Positions 52,147 through 60,858 are shown, counted from the stretch's first letter. The stretch: 64,000 bases of DNA from an uncultured Collinsella sp. (GCA_900542325.1 UQMY01000009.1:1-64000); one strand, 5' to 3'. Translations and numbers: made by a program. Notes: generated from the letters alone by a model not told the origin.

Positions 52147-52174
52147 ACCGTTCACGGGCGAAAATCGACCGTTC
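52147..52174 (+). promoter_or_regulatory. GAACGGT-motif pair, 21 bp apart, before lacF
   Basis: ACCGTTCA at 52147 and ACCGTTCA at 52168 are identical 8-mers exactly 21 bases apart, 127-154 bases before the lacF start. Confidence 0.6.
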
Positions 52175-52208
52175 ATAGCTCGAAATTGCGTTTTGCATTG
52201 TTCTGTTT

Positions 52209-52218
52209 TGTTTGAATG
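52209..52218 (+). promoter_or_regulatory. TGTTTGAATG motif before lacF
   Basis: Identical 10-mer to 44566 and 54253, preceded by TTGTTCTGT as in the DeoR gene promoter. A candidate DeoR (LacR) operator. Confidence 0.55.
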
Positions 52219-52300
52219 TTAATGTTTCTGTCATACACAACGCAGCGCGTATGCCCGGACGCGATGCTCTCCATTGGTTCATATGTGAAAGGAACGCAAT

Positions 52301-52639
52301 ATGGCAACCAAAGAAGAAATCTCGATGGTTGGATTCGAGATCGTCGCATACGCGGGTGACGCCCAGACTGATCTGCTTGCAGCGCTCGATGCTGCTCGCG
52401 AGGGTGATTTTGAGAAGGCCGAACAGCTGCACAAGGATGCGAGCGATGCACTCATTGGCGCCCACGACACGCAGACCAAGCTGCTTTCGCAGGAGGCCGG
52501 CGGCGGCGAGATGGAGATGACCTTCATCATGGCCCACGCTCAGGACACCCTCATGACCACCATGATCTTGGAGAAGCAGACCCGCTTTACCATCGATGCC
52601 TACAAGCGCATCGCTGAGCTCGAGGCCAAGCTCGCCTAA
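52301..52639 (+). CDS. lacF: PTS EIIA, lactose-specific
   Basis: A 112-residue all-helical phosphocarrier that feeds the EIIB domain of LacE. The active His is H79 in TFIMAHAQDTLMTT, followed by a conserved Asp. The gene stands apart from lacE and lacG on the plus strand with its own promoter region that carries both the GAACGGT pair and the TGTTTGAATG motif. GTGAAAGGA precedes the ATG. The terminator at 52668 follows. Confidence 0.93.
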   Translation: MATKEEISMVGFEIVAYAGDAQTDLLAALDAAREGDFEKAEQLHKDASDALIGAHDTQTKLLSQEAGGGEMEMTFIMAHAQDTLMTTMILEKQTRFTIDAYKRIAELEAKLA

Positions 52640-52667
52640 CGAACCCTCACAACCTCGTCCCCTTCCA

Positions 52668-52700
52668 AAAACCCTGCCGCTATCCGCGGCAGGGTTTTTT
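52668..52700 (+). terminator. Terminator of lacF
   Basis: AAAACCCTGCCGC pairs with GCGGCAGGGTTTT and ends in six T. Very strong. Confidence 0.9.
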
Positions 52701-52717
52701 GTATCCCACCTATCTAG

Positions 52718-52745
52718 GTTGCGGCGAAATAGGGGCCGACAGCCC
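52718..52745. repeat. Single arm of the GCGGTGAAATAGGG repeat
   Basis: GGTTGCGGCGAAATAGGGG resembles one arm of 13605-13673. Only one arm is seen, so this is a degraded copy. Confidence 0.5.
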
Positions 52746-52807
52746 CAAATGACCCGCTTTTCCCGTCCCCGGAGGATCGGTTGGCAGCGCTCGCCACGAA
52801 ACTGGCT

Positions 52808-52937
52808 CATCTACTACGTTTAACCCGATACCCTCGAACACACCCGCGTTTCATGAAAAATCGCAGGACTTCTACCTGCGGTTTTGTTTTTTCGCTTTGT
52901 GGCATGGTCGGGGATGGGCGGTTAAACGTAGTAGATG
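52808..52937. repeat. Palindromic element, family 2, copy D
   Basis: This 130-bp element has perfect 18-bp inverted ends (52808-52825 and 52920-52937) and an inner stem ATCGCAGG...CCTGCGGT. It is the partner of the copy at 41511-41640. It fills the 415-bp gap between lacF and the next gene. Confidence 0.8.
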
Positions 52938-53054
52938 GGCCCATTTCATGGCGGGCGGATCATGCAGCAGCTTGTTGCGCCTCCTGCCGTTCGGTTTTTC
53001 GATGGGTGGGTATACTTTCCACCGCAATACAGGCCGGAATGAGGAGGTATCCAA

Positions 53055-54068
53055 ATGCCGGACAACGGATCAATTCAAAAAAGAGACGCGTATGAGATGG
53101 CTCATGGGCGTCCTGTCCAGATAACCGAGCATACGACGGTAACCGAGCTGCAGCCCAGCCTGTCCGATGTCGTGTGCGCAAACAAAAAGCTGCAGATTGG
53201 CTTTATCGTTGCGCTCGTGGTGCTGGCGCTGCTGTCGGGCTTTGTAGCTCGTCCGCATTTTGCCGATACCAAGACTTGGGACTCCACCATCGAGGTCATC
53301 GATCAAAAGAAAGGTAACGTACTGGCGCTCACGACCTCGTGCGTGGTGCTATCTGCGGGCATTACCGCGCTGCCGGGTGATACGGGAACGCCGGTTGCCG
53401 AGCGGCTCGCGCAGCTTTCAGGCAACTTGGGCATCGTGCTTGCCGTGCTCTATCTCGAGAAATATCTGCTGACTATTTTGTGGTCGGTTGGCCTAGGCAT
53501 CTTAATCCCGTTTGCGTTGGTGCTCTTTGCGGTGTCGCTTGGCATTCATGGGCGCTGGAGCACGAGCGCCGTCCTGCGCCGCGTGGCGACTCGCGTGCTG
53601 GTGGTTGCCATGATCGGCATGGCGTTGGTGCCTGCAAGCGTATGGGTGTCGCAAAAGGTCGACGAAACGTATCGAGTGAGCATCGAGGCAGCCGAGCAAA
53701 AGGCGGCCGACGCTGCGAGTGCGGCAGATAGCGACAGCTCCAAAGCAAGCAAGAAAAAGACCGAGTCCACAGAGTCCAAGAACGTGCTTGAACAGCTTGC
53801 CGACGGTGCCTCGAGCCTGGTCACGTCGGTAACCAGTGGTGCCAAGCAAATGACCGATGAGATCGTGCAGCAGGTGACCGATTTGATCGAAGGCGTCATC
53901 GTGATGATCGTGACCTCGTGCGTTATCCCGCTGCTGGTGCTTGTGGCGTTTCTGTGGCTGGGCCACACCCTGCTGGGGATTGATATCTCCGGTCCCGCGA
54001 ACTATCTGACGGGTCGTTTCTTGAGCGCTCCGTCCAAACATGCCAAGAAGAACAGGCAGTCTGAGTAG
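53055..54068 (+). CDS. Multi-pass membrane protein of unknown function
   Basis: A 337-residue protein with about five membrane segments (for example LQIGFIVALVVLALLSGFV and ILIPFALVLFAVSLGI). An alanine/lysine-rich, probably external or cytoplasmic coiled segment (residues 210-260) precedes the last helix. GAGGAGG precedes the ATG. I do not recognise the family. It interrupts the lac genes but has its own terminator, so it need not be related to them. Confidence 0.8.
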   Translation: MPDNGSIQKRDAYEMAHGRPVQITEHTTVTELQPSLSDVVCANKKLQIGFIVALVVLALLSGFVARPHFADTKTWDSTIEVIDQKKGNVLALTTSCVVLSAGITALPGDTGTPVAERLAQLSGNLGIVLAVLYLEKYLLTILWSVGLGILIPFALVLFAVSLGIHGRWSTSAVLRRVATRVLVVAMIGMALVPASVWVSQKVDETYRVSIEAAEQKAADAASAADSDSSKASKKKTESTESKNVLEQLADGASSLVTSVTSGAKQMTDEIVQQVTDLIEGVIVMIVTSCVIPLLVLVAFLWLGHTLLGIDISGPANYLTGRFLSAPSKHAKKNRQSE

Positions 54069-54106
54069 CTAAAACAGCTGTATATACCGGGGAATACCGC
54101 CGAAGG

Positions 54107-54139
54107 GGCGGCCGAGACACGTTCTCGGCCGCCCTTTTG
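54107..54139 (+). terminator. Terminator after the membrane protein gene
   Basis: GGGCGGCCGAGA pairs with TCTCGGCCGCCC and is followed by TTTT. Confidence 0.9.
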
Positions 54140-54178
54140 TTTGTTGAACACATGGTCGCTACGTCTGCGCCGGGCTCA

Positions 54179-54206
54179 AACGGTCGGCAATCAACCGTAA
54201 ACGGTA
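54179..54206 (+). promoter_or_regulatory. GAACGGT-motif pair, 21 bp apart, before lacA
   Basis: AAACGGTC and AAACGGTA (AACGGT at 54179 and 54200) repeat at 21 bases, about 170 bases before lacA. Confidence 0.55.
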
Positions 54207-54252
54207 TTTGTTCAAAAAAGAACAAAGTTAAACAAATAATGGTTGCACCCGA

Positions 54253-54262
54253 TGTTTGAATG
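54253..54262 (+). promoter_or_regulatory. TGTTTGAATG motif before lacA
   Basis: The third identical copy of the 10-mer, followed by TGTTCAAATAAACATG, which adds partial symmetry. Candidate DeoR operator of the lacAB transcript. Confidence 0.55.
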
Positions 54263-54376
54263 TGTTCAAATAAACATGAACAGTGAAGAACCGCACATTC
54301 AGATGCCCGGACCTGAGCGCGATTCAACACTTCCAAACAGAAACTACGCACCTGCGTATCTCTCAAGGAGGATGTC

Positions 54377-54805
54377 ATGAGGGTTGTAATCGCTTCCGAT
54401 GCCGACGGTATGTCGATGAAGGAGTCCATCAAGGAGATGCTCATCGCCGACGGTCACGAGGTCGTCGACTATTCCGAGACCCCTGCCGCGGACTTTGTCG
54501 ATTCCGCGACCGCCGTTGCCAAGGACCTGCTGGAGCACAAGGATTCCCAGGGCTTCGCATTCGATAAGTACGGCGTCGGCTCCTATATGGCCGCCGTCAA
54601 GATCAAGGGCATGGTCGTCGCCAACATTTCCGACGAGCGTTCCGCCTACATGACCCGCGAGCACAACGGCTCGCGCATGGTCACCATGGGCCCGGGCGTT
54701 GTGGGCACCGAGGTCGCCAAGAAGATCGCCCGCGAGTTCCTGCGCGCCCAGTACGCCGGCGGCCGTCACCAGATCCGTGTCGACATGCTCAACAAGATGG
54801 CCTAA
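54377..54805 (+). CDS. lacA: Galactose-6-phosphate isomerase subunit LacA
   Basis: A 142-residue RpiB-fold subunit. With LacB it converts galactose-6-phosphate to tagatose-6-phosphate. IKGMVVANISDERSAYMTRE and the C-terminal GGRHQIRVDMLNKM match LacA of staphylococci closely. The Cys/His of RpiB are replaced in the LacA manner. GGAGG precedes the ATG. lacB follows after 63 bases. Confidence 0.93.
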   Translation: MRVVIASDADGMSMKESIKEMLIADGHEVVDYSETPAADFVDSATAVAKDLLEHKDSQGFAFDKYGVGSYMAAVKIKGMVVANISDERSAYMTREHNGSRMVTMGPGVVGTEVAKKIAREFLRAQYAGGRHQIRVDMLNKMA

Positions 54806-54868
54806 CGAGAGCCACCGAGAACTCGAACTTCTACCTCAACTTGTGAATTCAGACGAAAGGACGTTCTG

Positions 54869-55393
54869 ATGAAGAAGACCATCGCAATCGGTTGCGACCA
54901 TATCGTTACGGACGAGAAGATCTATCTGGCCGACCGCCTGGAGCAGGCCGGCTACAAGGTGCTCGACTGCGGCACCTACAGCCACACCCGTACGCACTAT
55001 CCCATCTACGGTAAGGCCGTGGGCGAGGCTGTTGCCAGCGGCAAGGCCGACTTTGGCGTGGCCCTGTGCGGCACCGGCATCGGCATCACCAACGCCGTCA
55101 ACAAGGTTCCCGGCGCCCGCTGCGCCCTGGTTCGCGACATGACCTCTGCCCTCTATGCCCGTCGCGAGCTCAACGCCAACATCGTGGGCTTTGGCGGCAA
55201 GATCACCGGCGAGTTCCTGATGGCCGACATCATGCTTGCCTTCCTGGAGGAGCCCTACGAGAAGACCCCCGAGCACGATGCCCTGATCGCCAAGATCGAC
55301 GCCTGCAATAAGGCCGACGCCGAGGCTCAGGCTGACCCGCACTTCTTTGACGAGTTCCTCGAGAAGTGGGACCGCGGCGAATACCACGACTAG
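54869..55393 (+). CDS. lacB: Galactose-6-phosphate isomerase subunit LacB
   Basis: A 174-residue partner of LacA, bearing the catalytic residues. IAIGCDHIVTDEKI and LCGTGIGITNAVNKVPGARC (phosphate loop) and RRELNANIVGFGGKITG are the LacB signatures. It is co-transcribed with lacA and followed by the mosaic palindrome at 55398. Together they form the entry to the tagatose-6-phosphate route; the kinase is the next gene but one. Confidence 0.93.
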   Translation: MKKTIAIGCDHIVTDEKIYLADRLEQAGYKVLDCGTYSHTRTHYPIYGKAVGEAVASGKADFGVALCGTGIGITNAVNKVPGARCALVRDMTSALYARRELNANIVGFGGKITGEFLMADIMLAFLEEPYEKTPEHDALIAKIDACNKADAEAQADPHFFDEFLEKWDRGEYHD

Positions 55394-55397
55394 TGGG

Positions 55398-55547
55398 GTT
55401 ACGCGGTTTTGCCAAACCGCGTAACGGGTCGACGCTGCGCGGCGCTCAGGCACCCCATCTCGCCGCTCAAACCGTCGCTCGCGTACATGAAGTACGCGTC
55501 GCTCCTCTTTCGCGGCGACCTGGGGCACCTGAGCGCCGCTCGCTGAC
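55398..55547. repeat. Mosaic palindromic element after lacB, with terminator-like stem
   Basis: A stem GTTACGCGGTTT/AAACCGCGTAAC (55398-55425) is followed by TCGACGCTGCGCGG, then a 19-bp inverted repeat (55439-55457 with 55521-55539) and CGCTCGCTG. The element at 57647 has the same outer pieces but a different inner stem. It holds the 378-bp gap together with the leader of the next gene. Confidence 0.75.
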
Positions 55548-55771
55548 GTAGGGGGTACCAGCAGGGTTGCCGCTGTTGTTGGGAAGCGTTCTGGTTCGGC
55601 TAGCTGCTCCGATAACACGTTTGCTTGCTTGGCTTGAGTGCTTTGCTCTTGGCGGTCCCCGGCATTCTGCAGCTTTTCAATTGACGGCTCGCGTTTCTGT
55701 GAGGGGGCGCGGGCCGGTTTTCTATCAGCCCTATTGACTTGGCGGGCTGTCGTAAGAAAGGGAAGGCTCCT

Positions 55772-56653
55772 ATGGAGTTTGTTCTTGATAACGGTTCTAT
55801 TCGTGTGGCACTGAGCACGGCTGGCGGATCGTTCACTTCGATTAAAGCCAACGGCCGCGAGTACCTGTGGCAGGGTGACCCGGCGGTCTGGTCGGGCCAG
55901 GCACCCATTTGCTTCCCGATTTGCGGCGGCCTTCGTGACGGTCACGCAATGACCATGGGCGGCCGCGAGGTAAAGCTCGCCCGCCACGGATTTGCTCGCA
56001 AGCAGGAGTGGAAGCTCGAGGAGCAGAGCGACAACATGGTTGCGCTGAGCTTAAGCTCTGCCGACCATGCCGAACTGCTCGAGCAGTACCCGTATCCGTT
56101 TAAGATCGTTGCTCGTTACACGATCGATTCGGAAAAGGTGGCCGTGTCGTACGAGGTGACCAATGAGGGCACCGAGGATATGCCATTCTTTGTGGGTGGT
56201 CACCCCGGCTTTAAGTGCCCACTCGACGAGGGCGAGTCCTATGACGATTACGAGCTCCGTTTTGATCAGCGTGAGGCCGCCGAGCTCTGTACTGCCGTTC
56301 CCTCGACGGGCTTGATTGATGTTGAGCATCGCAGCAAGAACCCTATGATCGACCAGAACCTGCCGCTGGCCCACGAACTCTTCGACTTCGCGGAGACCAT
56401 CTTTGACGTGCTCGAGAGCCGCGTGGTTACGCTGACCAAGAAAACCGAGGACAAGGGCGTGCGCCTGACGTTCCCCGATATGCCATACCTGATTGTGTGG
56501 AGCAAGCCCGAGGCCGACTTTGTGGCTGTGGAACCGTGGGGTGGCCTGTCCACCTGTTCCGACGAGGACGATGTCCTGGAGCATAAGCGTGGCTGCCTGG
56601 TGGCCAAGCCGGGGGAGACTATCGCCCGCGGCTTTGGGATCGAGATCCTTTAA
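55772..56653 (+). CDS. Aldose 1-epimerase-like protein (LacX type), copy 2
   Basis: A 293-residue protein nearly identical in layout to copy 1 at 36840: LARHGFARKQEW, GGHPGFKCPLDEGE and VAVEPWGGLSTCSDEDDVLE are shared with few changes. It would supply the right anomer for the lac-derived tagatose route. GGAAGG precedes the ATG at 55772. The kinase copy 2 starts 56 bases after it, matching the spacing of copy 1. Confidence 0.88.
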   Translation: MEFVLDNGSIRVALSTAGGSFTSIKANGREYLWQGDPAVWSGQAPICFPICGGLRDGHAMTMGGREVKLARHGFARKQEWKLEEQSDNMVALSLSSADHAELLEQYPYPFKIVARYTIDSEKVAVSYEVTNEGTEDMPFFVGGHPGFKCPLDEGESYDDYELRFDQREAAELCTAVPSTGLIDVEHRSKNPMIDQNLPLAHELFDFAETIFDVLESRVVTLTKKTEDKGVRLTFPDMPYLIVWSKPEADFVAVEPWGGLSTCSDEDDVLEHKRGCLVAKPGETIARGFGIEIL

Positions 56654-56709
56654 CGAGCTATCGTATGTTTGGGGCAGCGCACATCGCGCCCCGGAAACAG
56701 GAGTTCAAC

Positions 56710-57645
56710 ATGATTCTGACCGTTACCATGAATCCGTCGATTGATACGCGCTACCAGCTCGACAAGCTGGTCATTGACGACGTTAACCGCGTGACGCCCG
56801 AAAAGACCGCTGGCGGCAAGGGCCTTAACGTGAGTCGCGTGCTGTTGCAGCTGGGCGACGACGTGCTCGCAACCGGTCTGCTCGGTGGCCACATGGGTGC
56901 CTATATGGCCGAGCTTATGGATGCCGACGGCGTCAAGAACGACTTTGTGCCCATTGCCGGTGAGACGCGCATTTGCCTGAATATTCTGCACGAGGGTAAT
57001 CAGACCGAGCTGCTGGAGAGCGGCCCGCAGATCGCCCCGGCCGAGCTCGAGGCCTTTACGGCTAAGTTCGCCGAGCTTGCAGCGAAGGCGGACGTTGTGA
57101 CGCTTTCGGGCTCGCTGCCGCGTGGCGTCGATGCCGGCTACTATGCCGAGCTCGTCAAGATCGCCGAGGAGGCGGGCGCCAAGGTGCTGCTCGACACCTC
57201 GGGTGCATCGCTGGAGGCCGCGCTGGAGTCCGACGCTAAGCCTGAGCTCGTAAAGCCCAACCTGACCGAGATTAACGGCCTGCTGGGTACGTCCTTTACG
57301 ACCGATGATGTCGATGCCCTGCGCGAGGCGCTTGCCGCCGATGGCCGCTTTGCCGATATTCCCTGGGTTGTCGTTTCGATGGGCGCTGCCGGTTCGGTGG
57401 GCTTCCATGAGGGTCGCGCATTCCGCGCCAAGACGCCCGCGATTGCGGCTGTGAACGCGACGGGTTCCGGTGACTCGACCATCGCCGGCTTTGCGCATGC
57501 CATTGCTGCTGGTGCCGACGACGTCACGGTGCTCAAGACCGCCAATACCTGCGGCAAGCTCAACGCCATGGATCCCAAGACCGGCCACCTGGTCATGGAT
57601 CGCTGGGACGAGATCTACAACAACGTTGTCGTGACTGAGCTTTAA
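56710..57645 (+). CDS. lacC: Tagatose-6-phosphate kinase (PfkB family, LacC/FruK type), copy 2
   Basis: A 311-residue kinase that would make tagatose-1,6-bisphosphate from the product of LacAB. The opening MILTVTMNPSIDTRYQLD, GGKGLNVSRVLLQLG and ATGSGDSTIAGFAHA match copy 1. AGGAG precedes the ATG. Position after lacAB and lacX supports the tagatose role. A 1,6-bisphosphate aldolase is not in the window. Confidence 0.9.
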   Translation: MILTVTMNPSIDTRYQLDKLVIDDVNRVTPEKTAGGKGLNVSRVLLQLGDDVLATGLLGGHMGAYMAELMDADGVKNDFVPIAGETRICLNILHEGNQTELLESGPQIAPAELEAFTAKFAELAAKADVVTLSGSLPRGVDAGYYAELVKIAEEAGAKVLLDTSGASLEAALESDAKPELVKPNLTEINGLLGTSFTTDDVDALREALAADGRFADIPWVVVSMGAAGSVGFHEGRAFRAKTPAIAAVNATGSGDSTIAGFAHAIAAGADDVTVLKTANTCGKLNAMDPKTGHLVMDRWDEIYNNVVVTEL

Positions 57646-57646
57646 G

Positions 57647-57791
57647 GTTACGCGGGTTTACCAACCCGCGTAACGGCTCGACGCTGCGCGGGCCGCATTT
57701 GGACAATCTGACGTTCAACTTCAAGGGCGCGACCAGAAGGTCAGCGCCCTTTCGTTTCGCGTCACCTTGTCTCAAATGCGGCCCGCTCGCT
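57647..57791. repeat. Mosaic palindromic element after lacC copy 2
   Basis: A stem GTTACGCGGGTT/AACCCGCGTAAC (57647-57674), TCGACGCTGCGCGG (identical to 55429-55442), an inverted repeat CGGGCCGCATTTG (57689-57701 with 57773-57785), an inner AAGGGCGC stem and CGCTCGCTG. It shares ends with 55398-55547 but not the interior. Confidence 0.75.
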
Positions 57792-57838
57792 GTCGTTGCC
57801 AAAACATCGGCGTCGCCGTGGTTGTCACTTGGGGTAGT

Positions 57839-57886
57839 CATTGGGGACGTTCTTTAATGACTGGTCGTTTAAGAACGTCCCCAATG
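57839..57886. repeat. GGGGACGTTCTT inverted repeat
   Basis: Perfect 16-bp arms (57839-57854 and 57871-57886). The right half, GACTGGTCGTTTAAGAACGTC, is the family seen at 41712 and 43248. No T-run. Confidence 0.75.
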
Positions 57887-57894
57887 GCTACACT

Positions 57895-57934
57895 CAAAAA
57901 CGGCGCCCGTCGGCGATGTTGACGGCGGGCGCCG
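57895..57934 (-). terminator. Terminator of galT
   Basis: CGGCGCCCG pairs with CGGGCGCCG in the minus direction and is followed by TTTTT (plus-strand AAAAA at 57896). Confidence 0.85.
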
Positions 57935-57990
57935 TTGTCGTGTGGGCGGTTATGTCGTGTGGACTGCCGTTGAGCGTCCGGGTCTGTGCT

Positions 57991-59610
57991 CTACAGTGAG
58001 TCGATAAAGCGCTGCTGGGCGGCGCGGCCGGCTTCGTCCCACTTAAAGACGCCGGCGTTGTCGAGCACGTGGCCAAACACCACGCCGACCTCCTCGTGCA
58101 GGATGTCGATGGCGTTGTCCGCCGTAAGCTCGTCGGCGCGGCGGGCATAGACGTCCTCGGCCCACGCGGCATGGCTGCGGCAAAGGTCGTCGCCCTCGAG
58201 CGCTGCGGCAAGGTCGTAGCTGGCATCGGCTTTGGCTGCCAGCAGGTGCTCGCGGACAGCGCCGAGCTCGGGAACCAGGCGCGGCGGAAGAATAGCCAGG
58301 CCCATAACCTCGATCAGGCCGATGTTCTCCTTCTTAATGTGGTGATACTCGGCATGCGGGTGGAAAACGCCCAGCGGATGCTCGTCGGTCGTGATATTGC
58401 AGCGAAGCGCCAGGTAGGCCTCGTAAATCTCGCCGCCGGCGTTGCCGCGGGAGTCGACGCGGCGGATGACGGGCGTCACGGTGTTGTGCGCTACGCCGTC
58501 GGCCGTGTGCGCGATAACGCCCACAGACTCGTCGGTCCACTCGCGCCAGGCGAGGATAATCTTCTCGGCAGCGTCGAGCAGCTGAGCGCGGTCATGCGAG
58601 CGCAGGCGCAGCACCGAGAGCGGCCACTGCAGCACAGTGCCGGTGACCTGGCCAAAACCGGGCACGCTAAACTGCGAGACCTCGGCGGCATGCATCATGG
58701 GGAACTCGTGCGCGCCGCCCTGGAAGTGGTCGTGCGACAGAATCGAGCCGCCCACGATAGGCAGGTCGGCGTTGGAGCCGATGAAGTAATGCGGGAACAG
58801 GTCCACAAAGTCGAGCAGGCAGGTCAGGCTCTTGCGGTCGACGTGCATCGGACGATGCTCGGAGCTCATGGCAATGCAGTGCTCGTTAAAGTACGCGTAC
58901 GGGCTGTACTGGAAACCCCAGCGCTCGCCGTTGAGCTGGATGGGGATAATGCGCAGGTTTTGGCGAGCGGGGTGAGCGCCGCCGTCGGCTGCGGCGGAGC
59001 GTCCGGGATAGCCCTCGTTTTCGATGCAGAGCTGGCAGGCGGGATACTTCTCGCCCGTGTTCTTGGCGGCACCTGCCGCGGCGATATCGCGCGGGTCCTT
59101 CTCGGGCTTGGACAGGTTGATGGTGATCTCAAGATCGCCCCAGTTGGTGGGGGTGCTCCATTTGATGTTGCGCGCGATGGCGGCGCGGCGCACGTAGCCG
59201 GCGTCGCAGCACAGGCCGTAGAACCAGTCGGTTGCGGCGCGGGGCTCGTTGACGCCCATGCGTCCGTTGAACTCCTCGTTTACAACCGAAGGCCTCGGCA
59301 TGAGCGCACCCATGATGCGCATGGCGATGCGGTCGCGGCCTGACGCCGTGTCCTCGGCGGCACCGTTGGTAACGGCGGCCTCGGAAAGCGCGGCAAGCGT
59401 GCCCTCCAGGTCAAAGTCGGGGAGTGTATCGGGGTGCAAGAGCGAAATCTTCTCGGTCTTGAGTGCCCAAGCCATGTCGAGTGCGGGGCCCGTGGCGCCG
59501 ATGCACTCCAAAATGGTGTTGTATGCCCAGATGCGATCGTCCTGTCCGATCATCGATCGGTGGATGGCATATTCGATGAGGCTCTGTGCAGCCTCGCGCA
59601 CGTCGGTCAT
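57991..59610 (-). CDS. galT: UDP-glucose-hexose-1-phosphate uridylyltransferase, Firmicutes type
   Basis: A 539-residue class II GalT that moves UMP from UDP-glucose to galactose-1-phosphate in the Leloir route. GGSILSHDHFQGGAHEFPM is the class II histidine motif and RAATDWFYGLCCDAGYV lies near the N-terminus. This type is unrelated in length to E. coli GalT (350 residues). It starts at ATG 59610, overlapping the galK stop (TAATG); an ATG nine bases earlier is an alternative. Confidence 0.93.
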   Translation of the reverse strand: MTDVREAAQSLIEYAIHRSMIGQDDRIWAYNTILECIGATGPALDMAWALKTEKISLLHPDTLPDFDLEGTLAALSEAAVTNGAAEDTASGRDRIAMRIMGALMPRPSVVNEEFNGRMGVNEPRAATDWFYGLCCDAGYVRRAAIARNIKWSTPTNWGDLEITINLSKPEKDPRDIAAAGAAKNTGEKYPACQLCIENEGYPGRSAAADGGAHPARQNLRIIPIQLNGERWGFQYSPYAYFNEHCIAMSSEHRPMHVDRKSLTCLLDFVDLFPHYFIGSNADLPIVGGSILSHDHFQGGAHEFPMMHAAEVSQFSVPGFGQVTGTVLQWPLSVLRLRSHDRAQLLDAAEKIILAWREWTDESVGVIAHTADGVAHNTVTPVIRRVDSRGNAGGEIYEAYLALRCNITTDEHPLGVFHPHAEYHHIKKENIGLIEVMGLAILPPRLVPELGAVREHLLAAKADASYDLAAALEGDDLCRSHAAWAEDVYARRADELTADNAIDILHEEVGVVFGHVLDNAGVFKWDEAGRAAQQRFIDSL

Positions 59611-60815
59611 TACAGCCATGCCGCATAAGCCCCCTTGTCAGAGATGGCGTAGTGACGGGCAGAGCCCTCGCCCAGCCAGCTGTTCATCTTGGCAATGAAG
59701 GTGTCGACCAGATCGAGCGGCACGAAGGCCTGGATGGTGCCGCCGAAGCCGCCGCCGTGAATACGAACGGCGCCACGGCCGTCGAGCACATGCTCGGCCA
59801 GTGCCAAGGCATACATGGAAGGCTGCTCGGAACCCAGCTTGGCAACAACATTCTGCAGGTACATGGCGGAGCTGGCGCCGGATTCGCGCGTCAGGATCAG
59901 GAACTGATCGATATCGCCGGCGTTGAGCGCTGCCCAGCGCTTGTCGACCAGGCCGTTCTCGTACCAGTAGTGAACGGCGCGCAGGCAGGCGCGGTCGCCC
60001 AGCTTGGCGCGCAGCTCGGGGAGCTTGGTGTCAAAGTCGGCAACGTCGACCTCGCACAGGCGTGCCTTGCCAAACTCGGCGGCGACGTCTTGCATTTCGC
60101 GCGGAACGGCAGCGTAATCGTCGGTGGCGGCCACGTGGTCGGCGCCGACCTTAACGAGTACGAGCGCATAGCCGTGATCCTCAAAGTTGAGCTCGAGCTT
60201 CTGGGTCTTAGGCTGAGCCTGATCCTCAAAGTCCATGTAGGCGAGGCCGCCCAGGCACACAGCCGCCTGATCCATAAGACCGCAGGGCTTGCCGTAATAG
60301 TTGTTCTCGGTGCGCTGGCTCATCTGAGCGAGCGTGACGGGTTCAATGGCGGGCGCGCCCCAGAGTGTCTCCATGGCACGACCGTACGCGGCCTCGACGG
60401 CGGCAGAGCTGGAAAGGCCGCCACCCGAGGGGACGGAGCAGGTGAAGGCGAAGTCGAAGCCCTGGGGCTCAACACCAAGCGCTGCGACCTCGTGGGCCAT
60501 ACCGCGCACGAGGCTTGCGGACGTGCCCTTCTCGGACTCCTGAACGTCTAGCGTGTCGAGCGTAATCTCAAACGTAGGATAGCCCTCGTCGGCGACGCGA
60601 ATCTTGTTGGTGTCGGTCGCCACGGCAATGCCGTCAACGGCGACATCGAGCGAGCCGGCGATAACGTGGCCACCCTCGTGGTCGGTATGGTTGCCGCTGA
60701 TCTCGGAGCGGCCAGGCGCGTGCACATAGAGCACCTGGCGATCGCCGATGGGGCCAAACTCCTCCTCAAACAGCTTGGTGAGGGCGGCGAATGTCTTTTC
60801 GTCGGTGGTGGTCAT
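59610..60815 (-). CDS. galK: Galactokinase
   Basis: A 401-residue GHMP kinase that makes galactose-1-phosphate. The signature PGRSEISGNHTDHEGG recognises galactose, SVPSGGGLSSSAAVE binds ATP and HGGGFGGTIQAF closes the site. The start at 60815 has AAAGGA upstream and matches the family. galT follows with overlapping codons. Three repressor operators lie upstream. Galactose may come from external sugar or from lactose hydrolysis outside the PTS route. Confidence 0.95.
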   Translation of the reverse strand: MTTTDEKTFAALTKLFEEEFGPIGDRQVLYVHAPGRSEISGNHTDHEGGHVIAGSLDVAVDGIAVATDTNKIRVADEGYPTFEITLDTLDVQESEKGTSASLVRGMAHEVAALGVEPQGFDFAFTCSVPSGGGLSSSAAVEAAYGRAMETLWGAPAIEPVTLAQMSQRTENNYYGKPCGLMDQAAVCLGGLAYMDFEDQAQPKTQKLELNFEDHGYALVLVKVGADHVAATDDYAAVPREMQDVAAEFGKARLCEVDVADFDTKLPELRAKLGDRACLRAVHYWYENGLVDKRWAALNAGDIDQFLILTRESGASSAMYLQNVVAKLGSEQPSMYALALAEHVLDGRGAVRIHGGGFGGTIQAFVPLDLVDTFIAKMNSWLGEGSARHYAISDKGAYAAWL

Positions 60816-60858
60816 GGGAGTCCTTTCCTTGGCGCGCACGGGTGAGTTTTGCGTCGAT

